A stretch of 60,000 nt of DNA, taken from assembly GCF_964204645.1 (NCBI RefSeq), contig NC_134025.1, positions 20,430,001 to 20,490,000 of the forward strand, given 5' to 3'. Position numbers and translations under genes: made by a program. Below the pieces are notes generated by a model. That model ran no database searches, was not told the DNA's origin, and saw only the letters and a program-made list of their open reading frames with translations. This document shows positions 1-37,464 of this stretch, piece after piece. This DNA comes from Tubulanus polymorphus (Eukaryota; Nemertea; Palaeonemertea; Tubulaniformes; Tubulanidae). Position 1 is the first letter of the stretch, and every line of letters starts with the position of its first letter.

Positions 1-390
1 ATAGCCATCAAATAGCCTTGGAAAACACCAAAATTTCAAAATTTTGTTGGGGAGGGCGGCAAGTCCCCCTTTGATGGCTTTGCACCTTTGGCGCTCGCCA
101 CGTTGGTGAGCCCTTCACGATTACTTATATGCTTTGCAGATAAAAATTGCAGCTATTCACAAGATCACTTTACGATCGTGTTGACAAAATTTGCTGCGTA
201 TCTGCGGATGGGCCGGACGTCCGAAGAAACAGCAGGGAAATATACCTCCCCGTCGTATAAATAAATCACTTCTTTTGTTCGACGCCATCGTAAATTTCAC
301 TTTTCATTAAATCCGTTTTAACAATTTCGTCGATGCATGTCTTGCGATTGTTTGCTCGCCACTACGGCGAATACCTTATCGCCAGTAACC

Positions 391-642
391 TCAAGAGTCC
401 GTAGCAGCCCCATCTGCCACTACACGAAACGCGCTTTCATCAGCAATTACGGCGGTTCGCATTTCGCGACGATGCGCATCTTTATTGTGAACTTCTCTTT
501 CGAATTTTAAATCCGAACATTCTTCCTCGTAGAGAAGATTATTTCGGAGGACACCCATGCATTTAACATTCGGATATCGGAGCGCGACGTCGTAGTAATA
601 ATTGTCGTAGTAATAATTGTCGATGCTCCTCGTAGACTTTGC
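391..642 (-). CDS. Possible 3'-terminal coding exon, unrecognised
   Basis: On the minus strand 83 codons stay open between an upstream TGA (643-645) and a TGA stop at 391-393. The peptide is protein-like: two YYYDN-type units near the start, then a charged region (EEECSDLKFEREVH) and the ending FRVVADGAATDS. No good pyrimidine tract or clear acceptor is visible at the upstream end, and I recognise no family. It has none of the cysteine spacing of an EGF repeat, so it is not an obvious Jagged exon, although it lies on the same strand. The repeated YYYDN comes from a short tandem DNA repeat at about 594-626. It could be the last exon of an unknown gene or chance. Confidence 0.22.
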   Translation of the reverse strand, partial: AKSTRSIDNYYYDNYYYDVALRYPNVKCMGVLRNNLLYEEECSDLKFEREVHNKDAHRREMRTAVIADESAFRVVADGAATDS

Positions 643-1392
643 TCAGTGTAATGATCGCTGCTACTTCAAGCAGAAATTAATACACATCAAGCGAGAAACC
701 GTAGTCAATGATTCTCGATTCAGGATTATCATTATCTTCAGGGCTGGAATCTCAGTCGCAGGGGGAAAGGGTCAAACCGAGTTAAAATAGAAACTTCACC
801 ACATACCATCTGTTCACTTGAAACGGAACTAGCGTTCAGTTTCATCTCGTCATCGGTTTATTTGAGTACGTTTCAGTTCTCGGCGCGGCTAGGTTATCAT
901 GCGCGGACCCCGGCAAAATACGTACCGCATATCAATGATAAAAAACATAGTCACGGTGATGACAATGAGAGCAAATCTATCTAGGAGCAATTCTGTTCCG
1001 GTCTTGATACTAGTCAACATTTCATGGAAAAAATAACTTAGACTTCAGAAATTATACGAAGAAAATCTAACCAGTTTCGATTTCAAAGTCATGAAATTGT
1101 GACGAGTCCCTAAATTCTAAATGGAATCATAAACCTCCTGTCAGTACATATGACATCAATTCATATAAACGATCCTATAATCGATATGTACAATGACAAG
1201 AATGTAGCTGACCTGGCTGTACTTTCAAGTCTAGACATGTGACATGTGTTACTATATTAGTTTGATCATTGATAACAACAAGGTACCGACCATCTGTGGA
1301 GGTGGGTTGATTGTCTGTTTCAGCGCTGACCAATTAAAAAACGAATATAAAAAAAAAAAAAATGGTGGATCCCGGGCAACATCTGAAGGTCT

Positions 1393-1712
1393 TGAGGAGA
1401 GAATCCCACAATGATAATAAAAAGTCCGAAAAAGAAACTTCGAGATAGTAGTTTATTTCAACGTTTCGACTATATCCTAATAGTCATCTTCAGGAATAAT
1501 GAAATCCTACAGAAATTATGAGATATATATACAATCCAGAGACAAAGAGACTAATTCAAGTAATCAGAGATGATACAAACTAAAGGAAAATTAACGTAGA
1601 AACAGTTACACGCTAAAATAGATTAAAGGGAAGCAAACTAAGGGGTGATTATAAACAACAATAGTGAGTATAAATATAAATGAAACTTAAAGTCAGTAGT
1701 AAAAAGAAAGAC
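1393..1712. repeat. Left inverted arm of the Penelope-like element
   Basis: This 320-bp arm is the near-perfect reverse complement of 3690-4009. It contains the ORF start codon (1680) and, on the minus strand, a hammerhead-like core at 1460-1493. Coordinates of matching bases in the two arms sum to about 5402. Confidence 0.92.
1460..1493 (-). ncRNA. Hammerhead-like motif, left arm
   Basis: Mirror copy of the motif at 3909-3942: CTGAAGA, a 6-bp stem GACTAT/ATAGTC, then GAAACGTT. Self-cleavage is inference; see the right-arm entry. Confidence 0.35.
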
Positions 1713-3593
1713 GGTTTGAATTTTTCTCTTCCTCATCAAGATATACATGTTTTAGACTTTGTCACCCAATTGGAATATCGCAAATCATCTCCGAACAGTT
1801 TGGACTATAACTTTATATTCATGAATCTACAGGCTATTTGCGATCAACTCAACAGGAACCTCTTTGAATATCTACCTCGTCGATTTCGGCTCGCCCTCCA
1901 AGAACTACGGAAGTTAAAGACTATTAAAATATCTAAGGCTGATAAAGGTGGCAAGATTGTGATTTTAGATCTGGATAATTATAATGTTAAAATGCAATCT
2001 CTCTTGGATAATCCTGGTGTTTATAAGAAACTTAAATCGAATCCTCTTCCTCGTATGCAAGCTAATTTCAACAGAAGTCTTTCGGATATTATTAAACGTT
2101 TCCCCTCCGCTAAAGAAACTCTGAATAAGTTCCATTCACGTCTTTCCTCTTTACCATATATCTATGGATTGCCTAAAATTCATAAAGATAATGTTCCACT
2201 GCGCCCTATAGTCTCCAATTGTAATTCTCCTACATACCGGTTATCTAAATTTCTCGCGAAACAGTTATCTCCGGTGCTCGGTTCGTTCTCTCTGTCGCAC
2301 CTTCGCCATAATCAACACTTACTTGAACGTATTAAGAATATTATCCCTGGCAACGACAAATTTATATCATTTGATGTTACTTCCCTTTTTACCAATGTTC
2401 CTCTTGGACCTACTCTTGATTTCTTAAAACGCAGATTACCATCACTTAACATTAACTTCGGCATTCCTACGGATTGTATCATCGACCTTATCTCTATTTG
2501 TACCACGGACTCCTTTTTTGAATTCAACAATTGTTTTTACGAACAGACATTCGGTATCGCTATGGGAAATCCTCTTAGTCCTATTCTAGCTAATTTATTC
2601 CTAGAACATGTTGAATCTGAAATATTGCCTCTTTACACTGATATTCACCCTAAAATCTGGCTCAGATATGTTTACGATGTTCTGGCTTTGGTTCCCTTTG
2701 ACTTCAATGTTGATAACTTTCTTATATATTTAAACTCCCTTTACCCGTCTCTGGCTTTTACGTATGAATGGGAATCTAATAGTAAAATACCTTTTCTGGA
2801 TGTTTTGATTTTTAACTGTGGATCCTTTTTGAAATTCGCGGTTTATAGGAAACCTACCAACGCTGAATCCTACCTCCATTACTTCTCTTTTACTTCTCCG
2901 GATATTAAACTCGGTTTAGCTCAAGGATTATTTCTTCGCGCTTTGAGAATTTGCGACCCCTCATTTCTACCCGATGAAATTCACCATATTAACCAATCTC
3001 TCAAAAAACTTCCCTACCCCGATTTCCTATTGAAAAAATCTCTACTTAAAGCTCGTACTACGCATTTTAGAAATAACAACCTTAGAACTCCTACGTTGGC
3101 TACCGATAAACAGCCTATCATTGTACCGTATGTACCTTTCCTCGAGAATTCTAAAGTTTCTCTTCGGTCACTAAATAAACAACTTATCTTTAAATACAAT
3201 AATAAACTTAGTAACATATTGATTAATAACAAACCGAAAACCGAATCCCTAAACTGTGGAATTTATAAAATACCTTGTAAAGTTTGCGACAAAGTATATA
3301 TAGGAGAAACAGGTCGGAATCTTAATCAACGCATAAAAGAGCATAAATTAGATGTAAAAAACTTTAAACCTGAAAGCGGAGTTGCTAGTCACGTTTTTCA
3401 GACTTCACACAATTTTGATTTTGCTAATGCTGAATTAATTTACCCTTGCAGCGATAAAACTAGAAGACATATTTTGGAATCTGCATTAATTATTGAAAAT
3501 CCGAACAACGTTGTAAACCTTAACAATGGTTTTTCACCCCATAATAAACTTATATCAAAAGTCCTCTGTAAACTGGTTAAACTCAACACTTGA
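1680..3593 (+). CDS. Penelope-like reverse transcriptase with C-terminal GIY-YIG endonuclease
   Basis: A 637-residue ORF. The RT part shows YGLPKIHK followed by PLRPIVS, motif A FDVTSLFTNVP with Asp232, and MGNPLSPILANLF. The motif C position reads LRYVYDVLAL (YVYD at 330-333). The C-terminal part is a GIY-YIG nuclease: GIY at 527-529, CKVC just after it, YIGETGR at 540-546 and RIKEHK at 551-556. Such enzymes nick the target and prime reverse transcription of the element RNA. The family normally has two adjacent aspartates in motif C (Y-x-D-D). Here the first is tyrosine, which one base change (GAC to TAC) would explain, so this copy is probably catalytically dead despite an intact frame. The ATG lies inside the left inverted arm, so an antisense copy of the first 11 codons sits in the right arm. 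Confidence 0.93.
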   Translation: MKLKVSSKKKDGLNFSLPHQDIHVLDFVTQLEYRKSSPNSLDYNFIFMNLQAICDQLNRNLFEYLPRRFRLALQELRKLKTIKISKADKGGKIVILDLDNYNVKMQSLLDNPGVYKKLKSNPLPRMQANFNRSLSDIIKRFPSAKETLNKFHSRLSSLPYIYGLPKIHKDNVPLRPIVSNCNSPTYRLSKFLAKQLSPVLGSFSLSHLRHNQHLLERIKNIIPGNDKFISFDVTSLFTNVPLGPTLDFLKRRLPSLNINFGIPTDCIIDLISICTTDSFFEFNNCFYEQTFGIAMGNPLSPILANLFLEHVESEILPLYTDIHPKIWLRYVYDVLALVPFDFNVDNFLIYLNSLYPSLAFTYEWESNSKIPFLDVLIFNCGSFLKFAVYRKPTNAESYLHYFSFTSPDIKLGLAQGLFLRALRICDPSFLPDEIHHINQSLKKLPYPDFLLKKSLLKARTTHFRNNNLRTPTLATDKQPIIVPYVPFLENSKVSLRSLNKQLIFKYNNKLSNILINNKPKTESLNCGIYKIPCKVCDKVYIGETGRNLNQRIKEHKLDVKNFKPESGVASHVFQTSHNFDFANAELIYPCSDKTRRHILESALIIENPNNVVNLNNGFSPHNKLISKVLCKLVKLNT

Positions 3594-3689
3594 TTTCCCC
3601 TTTGATTATTTGATATTTGTTCTCTCATCAATTTCGTCTCTGACTTAACTTGTATTCACCTTTGTTTTAATTTAAGTGCCCCCTAGTTT

Positions 3690-4009
3690 GTCTTTCTTTT
3701 TACTACTGACTTTAAGTTTCATTTATATTTATACTCACTATTGTTGTTTATAATCACCCCTTAGTTTGCTTCCCTTTAATCTATTTTAGCGTGTAACTGT
3801 TTCTACGTTAATTTTCCTTTAGTTTGTATCATCTCCGATTACTTGAATTAGTCTCTTTGTCTCTGGATTGTATATATATCTCATAATTTCTGTAGTATCT
3901 CATTATTCCTGAAGATGACTATTAGGATATAGTCGAAACGTTGAAATAAACTACTATCTCGAAGTTTCTTTTTCAGACTTTTTATTATCATTGTGGGATT
4001 CTCTCCTCA
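3690..4009. repeat. Right inverted arm of the Penelope-like element
   Basis: Reverse complement of 1393-1712 with a few differences. It is followed by a 36-bp tail (4010-4045) that contains ACACGGATAT at 4018-4027, a word also found in the tail of the short element at 24601-24610. Confidence 0.92.
3909..3942 (+). ncRNA. Hammerhead-ribozyme-like motif in the Penelope terminal repeat
   Basis: Seen in sequence: CTGAAGA at 3909-3915, one extra T, stem II GACTAT (3917-3922) pairing with ATAGTC (3929-3934), then GAAACGTT (3935-3942). Flanking TTATTC (3903-3908) can pair with GAAATAA (3943-3949, one bulge), with GTAGT/ACTAC pairing further out, as stem I. Hammerhead ribozymes with very short stem III are known from Penelope-like terminal repeats, and ACGU would serve as the minimal stem III. 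The extra T after CTGAAGA departs from the canonical core, so activity is uncertain. Confidence 0.4.
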
Positions 4010-5554
4010 TCGCGTCAACACGGATATAGTGTTCTACCAATCGTGATCTGAAGGTCTTATCAATCAATTAAGTGCAAATTTTTAGGACAAATTTGTGCCA
4101 TTTTTGAAATAAGTGCCTGTAAATGAACGGCCACCCAAAATGGTTCAGCACATGACCGTATGCTAAATGGCGGTTTCAAGTTATATAGATCATTGGTTTA
4201 CAGTTATGTCCTAGGTAAATGATAATGAGGAAATGCAGAATCAACTGCATGAAACGATTTAGAAAATCTTCATAGTGTTAACTTCAAACTGGTCTCAGAA
4301 TCTGGTTGTGACGAATATGAATCGATCACGGATAAATGAAAACAGATAATACTTTTTACGATAATTCTTCAGATACGTAGATTTTTCTATAACTTTTAAA
4401 CTATATTTCTTTAAATGTGGGGGGATTTTTACCAGGGGGAATTTTTACCTAGGGGGATTTCTACCTGTTACCCATATTTGAGATTAGATTTTTGAAGCGC
4501 AATCCTTTGAACGAACAGGAAAAAGGTATTTTGAAATGACTACTATACATAAGCTAATCCAGTAGAACATAGAAAGAGCGCTTATTCCAAGAAAGGAACC
4601 GATTTGAACTCCTCGCCACGTATAATGATATGCTTTGATCGCAATTCATAGTCTATCAAATCATTGGTCATAAACACTTGAAACGCTGTTGATGATGTTT
4701 TGTAACCAGATGGAGACCGGTTCAACACCAGCAGGGGCGTATTGTTATGTGGTCAGTTGAAGTCCAGCTGTCATCGTTGAATCGAAAAGACTTCCACAAC
4801 GTTTATCGATATGACTTATGAATAGGGTGAATAAGTCCGTACAATATTAGTGATAAGAGGTAAGCAGATGCATGATAAAAGCTTGCGACGAGCATCACAT
4901 CGGTCACAGCTTCCGAGGTGCTTGTAGCGCATTGTCCCAGAAACATCGAGCAGATGCCGGTTTAGCATTTCTCGATTGAAATAAAGAACCCATTTTCGAA
5001 GGTTGCTATGGCGTTGTTCGGGTTGTTTTTAAACTTTGTTAGTATTTTTCCTCTAAGTGCAGTATGCACAACTCAACTACTTCAGTACTTAAGATAAGTG
5101 TTTATTGAATGTATAAACTAGAGAATTGTTTAATGGGTGGCATCCGTAAGGTACCCTTCTCCCCGTGTACAACTATCCACCACAACTCAGAAAAGAGGAT
5201 ATTCAATAATGAAGATTGAATAGAGGCTTATCGATTTAACGTACTGCTAAATGGGCAAATGGAAACTCTAAAGAAGCAGTTTTCGCTGTATGTTTATAAT
5301 CCATGAATAAGATATTGATAGCTTAGATTACTCAAAGATGATAGAAAATGAAATATCTCATCCCTTCATTCAGTTTCTGTGGTTAATCTTGAACTTCTGT
5401 CCAAATATTTCCTACACATACAAAATATATTCCTCCAGGATTGCTATGAATGCCTACTTCATACATGGCCTTGAAAATCCAAATGAAGTAGAGAATTTCA
5501 AAGATTTCATAATTTCATTTTGTTAATTCTGTTACCGTCAATAATAGGTAAAAT

Positions 5555-5662
5555 GTGATTGCGAGATGCCTGGGGTTCGAATGCAACAGTACTCTTAGTA
5601 GTTATTTTTGGTAAGACACTTTGTCTAAATTGCTCCTCCACACTGTTACTAGAGATGGCTGA
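5555..5662 (+). repeat. Possible SINE fragment
   Basis: Contains GGTTCGAAT, close to a tRNA B box, followed by a GGTAAGACACTTTGTCTAAA stretch of the kind seen in SINE bodies. No A box is visible. Weak call. Confidence 0.25.
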
Positions 5663-5748
5663 TTCACACAGATATGTACTAAAGGTAATAATACCAAAGT
5701 ATGAAGAGTGCAGTCTTACTGTATTCTTGAGATCTTAATATTCCTTAC

Positions 5749-31967
<26,219 letters not shown>

Positions 31968-32420
31968 AACTCCGAAAAGAGCTATTATACACTGGTGGAA
32001 TCTATGACCAGGTTTTTCTTCGCTAAGACCATAACAAACTGCTAATAATTGCTCCTGTTCGGGTTTCATAAGACATGCACCGTCGATCAAACCCCGCATG
32101 TAGCATTCCTAGAGTGTGACAGTTCCCTAAAACTCCGCAATCGTCGACGTATCCTCGTAAATTAGCACATCGGGTTCCAATTACCGCCGAACCATGCTCA
32201 AATCCGGGCCAAAACAAACTTTTTCGACCGGCAATGCGCACCACGTTGTTGTCAAACTAGCCACCACTCGACATTGAACAACGATGAGTGAAGCGCGGCA
32301 CACATGAGTCGCGCGCGGTTTTCACTACTACTACTTTACTACAACACTGATCTGAATTGTGTGTGTATGGCACCGCCCGCCACCGCCGTAAAACCCATGT
32401 GCTAGACTTACGTATATCGA
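31968..32420 (-). promoter_or_regulatory. Putative 5' UTR / promoter region of the Jagged-like gene
   Basis: Immediately upstream of Jagged exon 1, repeat-free and locally rich in CpG (for example GAGTCGCGCGCGG near 32310). No TATA box or initiator can be called with confidence. Assignment rests on position. Confidence 0.3.
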
Positions 32421-33932
32421 TTTTCTATACAAAATCCTTTTCATAGATGGGTAAGAGCGAAACTTTTAAGAAATATAGTAGATCCCACTTTAATTCGGAT
32501 CGTATTAAAACGATGTAATTTAATAATGTTTGAGAAATCTGGAATGAGTACCGAGAAGGTCTACTAAGGTAAAATATGTTTTAGATAAAATCTTTGTCTA
32601 CAGATGAAAGCATTGATTCTGCCACTGTTAAGTCTAGGAGAAAGATACGTACTTGGTCGGAACTTCACCTGAAATGTCATTTTTGGCCTGGAAATGAAAG
32701 CTTCTTTCATCCCATTTTGGGCCTTCACACGTTCCTTGCGCTCAGCACGAAAGAAAATAATAAGCATAAACACAAACGACGAGGTGATCTTCGGGTAGTA
32801 GGCCTAGATTTCAGAAAACATACGAAAAACGGTTGTTTCTATCTGCTAAATAAGCCAACCCTTTCAAATAGCCTTATACTGAGTGAGCAAATATTGAATT
32901 CCGCCTTCCGGCAAAATAGATTTTGTTAGAAATTCTTGCGAATTTTTACCAGCTGTTGTTTTCCCTACGATTAAGCCCAAATTTAGAACCCGTGAGTGCG
33001 ATGGATAATTTTGTTTTGACTTGGGCTTGGACACTTTCTGATAGGTCTGACATTGAATGCGATGAGAGCGATGGCTCCTTTTGGCCCCGGTTCTTTTGTG
33101 CTATTTTTTCATAAAATTGGGAAAAATATTCGTCGAACTAGTAGACTCCATTGCAGAGGAGTCGGTGAGATGGCAGATCTACGTAATTAAATTAGATCAT
33201 TAGATTAGATCTCTAAAAAATAATTTCGACAATTTATGCCCGCTGACGTAACGTCGGCATAACGCCGCGAGATCTCAGGGGGCAATTATAGACCGGTTAA
33301 CGCCCGTGTCTGCGGATATGGTGTAAAAGATCAGGAAATAACAACTAGTAACCGGTAGCGTCAACGACGGCTACACTTCCTTAAAAGGCAGATCAGTAGC
33401 GACACACGTGTCCAGATGACAGCGTTAAGAGTTTGCAGTTCAACAACAGCACGTGCGCTGTTTAATGGAAGTAATTGTCGTGACGCTAGGCGACGACGCC
33501 CAATCGGCCTGGCCACGTGTCCGAACGAACGTCAATTTATAGTCCAATCTCGAGTCGGCGAAAAAAAACCGAAATAAAACCTTCAACGCTGATGCAAAAG
33601 AACACTTCAGCATACTTGCAGCTGACTATTTTCTAATAAGACTAAGCATCTGGAAATCGGCTGCGGAATTTCGACGACTTTCTAAGATCGCTTGGGTTAA
33701 TTCAAGTCATCATACGACTCTGATTTAAAGCAGCAGCGGCAGTGGGGGATTTATTTCGTTTCGGCACTGATTTGACAGCTGCGCATAATCTAAGTAATTA
33801 AAAATACACAATTTGACACATTGTAACGTCGAAAGCTGATTATTTTTCGCCACCACGCAATCCTCTAGCGAACACCAATCATCGTTTCTCAACAACGATA
33901 TTCAACCAGAATCTAAACGTGTAGAAAGTTGC

Positions 33933-34145
33933 ATGAAATTCCTGCTCAAGAATCTCGGTGTTTTTACCTCAATGCGGAGAGTACGATCTCTTTGTTATAA
34001 CGTTCTCGGCGTTTTGTCCGATCGAGTTAACTTCAACCCGCCGGAATGCCGGCACATTTGCTTCTCATCACTACTATCGCGTTTGAAGATAAAAGGACCT
34101 AGACTTTTCGATAGCATACTATCTTCGACGGTTGTCCAGCTTCTG
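33933..34145 (+). CDS. Candidate first exon on the plus strand, unrecognised
   Basis: An ATG opens 71 codons that end at a good donor (CTG, GTAAGG at 34146). The peptide starts MKFLLKNLGVFTSMRRVRSL, basic and amphipathic-looking, as in some mitochondrial presequences. It sits in a CpG-richer, repeat-free block, as first exons often do. No downstream exon and no family was recognised. An antisense frame is also open, so chance is possible. Confidence 0.22.
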
Positions 34146-34420
34146 GTAAGGAACACATGGTGCCGATGTGGCCATGTGCAATACCAATAAGTCACGCGAT
34201 TGAGACATTTTCTCGTTTTTAACAACTCGAATTAAGTTGTGTATAATTCATTGGCACCATCGTGTGATTTCTGATTCCTGATTGCGATTGCGTTCAAAGT
34301 AATTAGATTCGGGATCTGTTACCCAATTACAGATCAACATTTATTTGACTGAGGGTTCAGCAATTGCCGATACATGATTTTTGACTCCCAGATAGCATAT
34401 AAATGTTACTATTGTCATTC

Positions 34421-34686
34421 GGGGGCGGATTTACAGTGGATGGTCTCAGGGGTTCGGACCCATACCTTCCCATTGAGATGGCCCTTTTCGTCAACACCGT
34501 TCTGTAAATTTGACACTCATCCTCTCAGAAATTGCAACTTTTGTTCGGATGTATATCTTCAAAAATATCTTAAACCGAGGGCGGAACCTTCAATAGAAAG
34601 AAGCCTTTCGCTTGACTGTCCCGAGACGTACGTATTTCTTTAATTCTGTACCGCGGCCTTCCATTTTTCCTTGATCCACCCCTGTC
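34421..34686. mobile_element. hAT-like remnant
   Basis: GGGGCGGATTTACAG at the left and GATCCACCCCTG at the right are an inverted pair of the CAGGGGCGGAT type seen twice in the Jagged intron. TCATTCGG before and TCATACGG after could be a decayed 8-bp duplication, but the left border is ambiguous. Confidence 0.5.
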
Positions 34687-34849
34687 ATACGGTTATATTC
34701 AGACGGCCCAAGAAAAGAAAGTAGTTTATTTTTGAGTCAGAAAGATGGTCAAATGACGAACACCCTAACAGAATACAGTCAGGATAAAAAAAAATGAAAA
34801 TTATCCTCGCTTGCCAGGGTCTATTCGGTTGCCTCCCGCGGAAACTTAC

Positions 34850-34960
34850 GCCAATTGAAAGTGGTCGTTGAAGCGGAGATAACATTTTAAAGATGCAGCT
34901 GTTGGGATGAGACGCAGGACGCACTTGACCGGTGCCGTTCTCCTCGGATGCACTTTCATA
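34850..34960 (-). CDS. Candidate internal exon on the minus strand, unrecognised
   Basis: A 111-bp stretch lies between an acceptor (GTGATTTTCAG before 34960) and a strong donor (GTAAGTTT from 34849). Two frames are open: one gives YESASEENGTGQVRPASHP, the other KVHPRRTAPVKCVLRLIP. I recognise neither. It could be an upstream exon of Jagged transcripts, an exon of another gene, or chance. Confidence 0.25.
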
Positions 34961-36169
34961 CTGAAAATCACGACGTAGGCCCTGCGACAAGATTTAATAA
35001 GATTATATATGCAGTAAAGTCCGAAAGATTAATTGCCCACTGATCTAATACTTAGCAATAGAGATAATCGACATCGATAAGAACTGGATGATAATACTCG
35101 ACAGATGTACCCATACAAGTACATTTCTGGTCAATTTCGTTCATTATCTTAAAATCTGATTTGAGATATTATCAATATGCGTGTTATCAAATACGCATAT
35201 CTTTTGTATCCTCAACGAAGGCGAACAGATGTTGAGCCTATACCTGGGCAGATGTGTTCAAGATAACATAGGCTCTGACTAGTAAAACAAAAGAAATAAC
35301 ATATCTAGTACCATTTGCAAAAAAGGTTGCGTCGAACGGCAGCGTGTGTAGTTTACAAACCACGTCAAATTGAACTAGACCCCCACTCAAACTAAACTTA
35401 GGCCTTTTTTAAAGTATCTTGGAGCTACGGGCAATGATAGCTCGTAGCTTGGAGTATGGATACCTTCTTCTCAATTGCGTCAAAAACACATCCTATGAAA
35501 AAAATGTGTCCTCTGTCGTGTTTTCATATTTCTTCTTCATAAAATTTCTTAGTGTTCGATCTCGCAAGTTAGTTTCCTTCTTTTCTACTCCTATCATTTA
35601 AGTTCATATCGATAGAATTTCCATTCTTTTTTCAAAGTTTTTCCCCCGTTCAGTTCCTTCTTAGATTCTATGTGGAAAATACTCGATAAGAACTTTTTTC
35701 CCCTCTATTCTAAAAACGTCTGTGATTATAAAACGGTCTTAAACATTTTTCACCCTTCGTCTTTTCTTCGTAATAGGAAACGCGTAATGGATATTGTAGG
35801 CCCAAAGGATATTTCATCGAAGTATGAATAATTTGTTTTCATTGACAGTCAGGGTCATTGGGTACATTTTTTTTACATTACTTCGCGTATATACATGTTC
35901 GAAAAAGTTTCGATCCACCAGCGCCCAGCAGAAAGATGAATAAAAATCTCAATCACTATTTCTTTCAATAGAAATCATAGTTAAACTTTTATTTCATCAT
36001 CATCATCATATCCGATTACATAGAAAAATTTTGCGCAACAATATTATGAAATACAACGTCATAACTGAATTAAAACCATTAACATATGTTACGATATGGA
36101 TTACAGTCAAACTCGGTTAAAATCGTTTTCGGATAAGTCGTCACATTAAAGCGCCCCGATTTGTTCATA

Positions 36170-36345
36170 AACGAGAGAAATCCCACAATAATTCAGCCAA
36201 AGTTGTCATGTTTTTGAGTAGAATGGTAGATATATCGAGCAACGTTTCGGCTAAAGACTATTAGCCATCATCAAGCGTGCTGTGTACAGAATAAATTTAC
36301 ATCTTTGGCTGAATTATAGGGGGATTTCTCGCATCGTCTCAACTT
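36170..36345. repeat. Penelope-type fold-back remnant
   Basis: GAGAGAAATCCCACAATAA and AGCCAAAG at the left recur inverted at the right (CTTTGGCTGAATTATAGG, GGGATTTCTCGC). One arm carries a hammerhead-like motif (minus strand 36274-36241): TTGATGA, T, GGCTAA/TTAGCC, GAAACGTT. The other arm has lost it. No target duplication was found. Confidence 0.65.
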
Positions 36346-37299
36346 ATTTCCAATTTTCAATTTACCAAATCGTTGTCTAGATTTGGATAAGTCGACAACA
36401 TAATGATCATCCAAACTATAACAAATTTAAGCGCGTTTGACTGTCTGTTAACAAATTCTGACTTTCTTGCAACGAGTAATAATTGAGTCTAGAATTATCA
36501 ACAAAATCCTAAAATATCGTAATAACTTATGATCAATCTTATAATATACACTTCTAAAGAATTGCACAGCAGTGACTTAAGTCCATAAGTGGTTTAAAAT
36601 CTTAAAAGTCGTCTTAAATTCTTAGCTTAGCTATAGAATCAAGAATGTGGTCTTAAATCTAAGCCATCTGTGTGCAACTGGCCCTAGACACATCAAGGCT
36701 AAGATTTATGAACAATCGTAGCTAGTGCAATAGATGAGAGTAGATTTTAGACTATATCTCAGACTCACACATTCATTGCCCATTTTTCAGTAAGAAGATT
36801 ACCATAGTACCAAATAAAGTTTCATTTACAATAATAAACACCTCGACAGTTGTGTCCTCACAATAATGAAGACAGAATTGGGTGGTTTTCCCCGAAGTGT
36901 TGGAGAATGTTAGGAAATTAGAGATAGAACTAATTTTTCATTTTCACTGAAGGCGTTTAGATTTATAGCATGTGATAGTCATTTACACGCCACTAGTACG
37001 GTTGTCTCCGTTTATGCTTCACACAGACGCCATCTATCTTTTGTCAGTGTGAAAACGCGATGCTCAATGCAACGCAACAAGACCCCAGCCTAATAAAATG
37101 TCAACGCCAATTGGGGACAGGCTCCGAAGAAAGATAATCTGGTCAAATTGCCGGGTACCTGAGAAAATATGGGGTACTGAAATCTCTCATAAAGTTGATA
37201 ATAGTTGATACATTTAGTAATAGCAACTAGCAATAGTTAATCATTTTTTGCCTCTCTATCAACCTAGTCAGTCATCAAGGTCAGGTAACAAGTTTATCC

Positions 37300-37464
37300 T
37301 GTCCCGATGTGTCATCAAAAACATTGGTTAATGGAAACGGAGCTTTTGCAGCATGTGCTGCCCCTGTTTTATGGAATGGATTACCCTTATATTTCCATAC
37401 TATCAATGATATTAATACTTTTAAAGTTGGTCTTAAAATGTATCTATTTACGCAATATCATTAA
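37300..37464 (+). pseudogene. LINE 3'-end fragment (RT C-terminus)
   Basis: One plus-strand frame reads NGNGAFAACAAPVLWNGLPL then INTFKVGLKMYLFTQYH and stops at 37462-37464. The pattern F-x-A-A-P-x-LWN-x-LP, followed by F-K-x-x-LK-x-YLF, is the usual C-terminus of CR1/Jockey-type ORF2 proteins. Truncated at the 5' side. Confidence 0.75.

Larger units (their letters stand above)
1381..4058 (+). mobile_element. Full-length Penelope-like retroelement with target-site duplication
   Basis: The element occupies 1394-4045 and is flanked by the 13-bp direct repeat ATCTGAAGGTCTT (1381-1393 and 4046-4058), read here as the target-site duplication. Two 320-bp arms in inverted orientation (1393-1712 and 3690-4009) bracket one long ORF (1680-3593). 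A 36-bp single-copy tail follows the right arm (4010-4045). The arms are nearly identical, with a few substitutions. Penelope-like elements are known for long terminal repeats in direct or inverted arrangement, an extra tail and variable target duplications, so the layout fits the class. It sits in an intron of the Jagged-like gene, opposite to the gene's strand. Confidence 0.9.
1..5748 (-). other. Left-truncated intron of the Jagged-like gene
   Basis: This stretch lies downstream of the donor of Jagged exon 5 (GT at 5748-5747, minus strand) and runs to the window edge, so the remaining EGF repeats, the transmembrane segment and the tail lie outside. It holds the Penelope-like element (1381-4058), a weak SINE-like scrap near 5.6 kb and an unexplained minus-strand open stretch at 391-642. 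Between 4059 and 5550 I see no cysteine-rich EGF pattern and no other recognisable gene. Confidence 0.7.
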
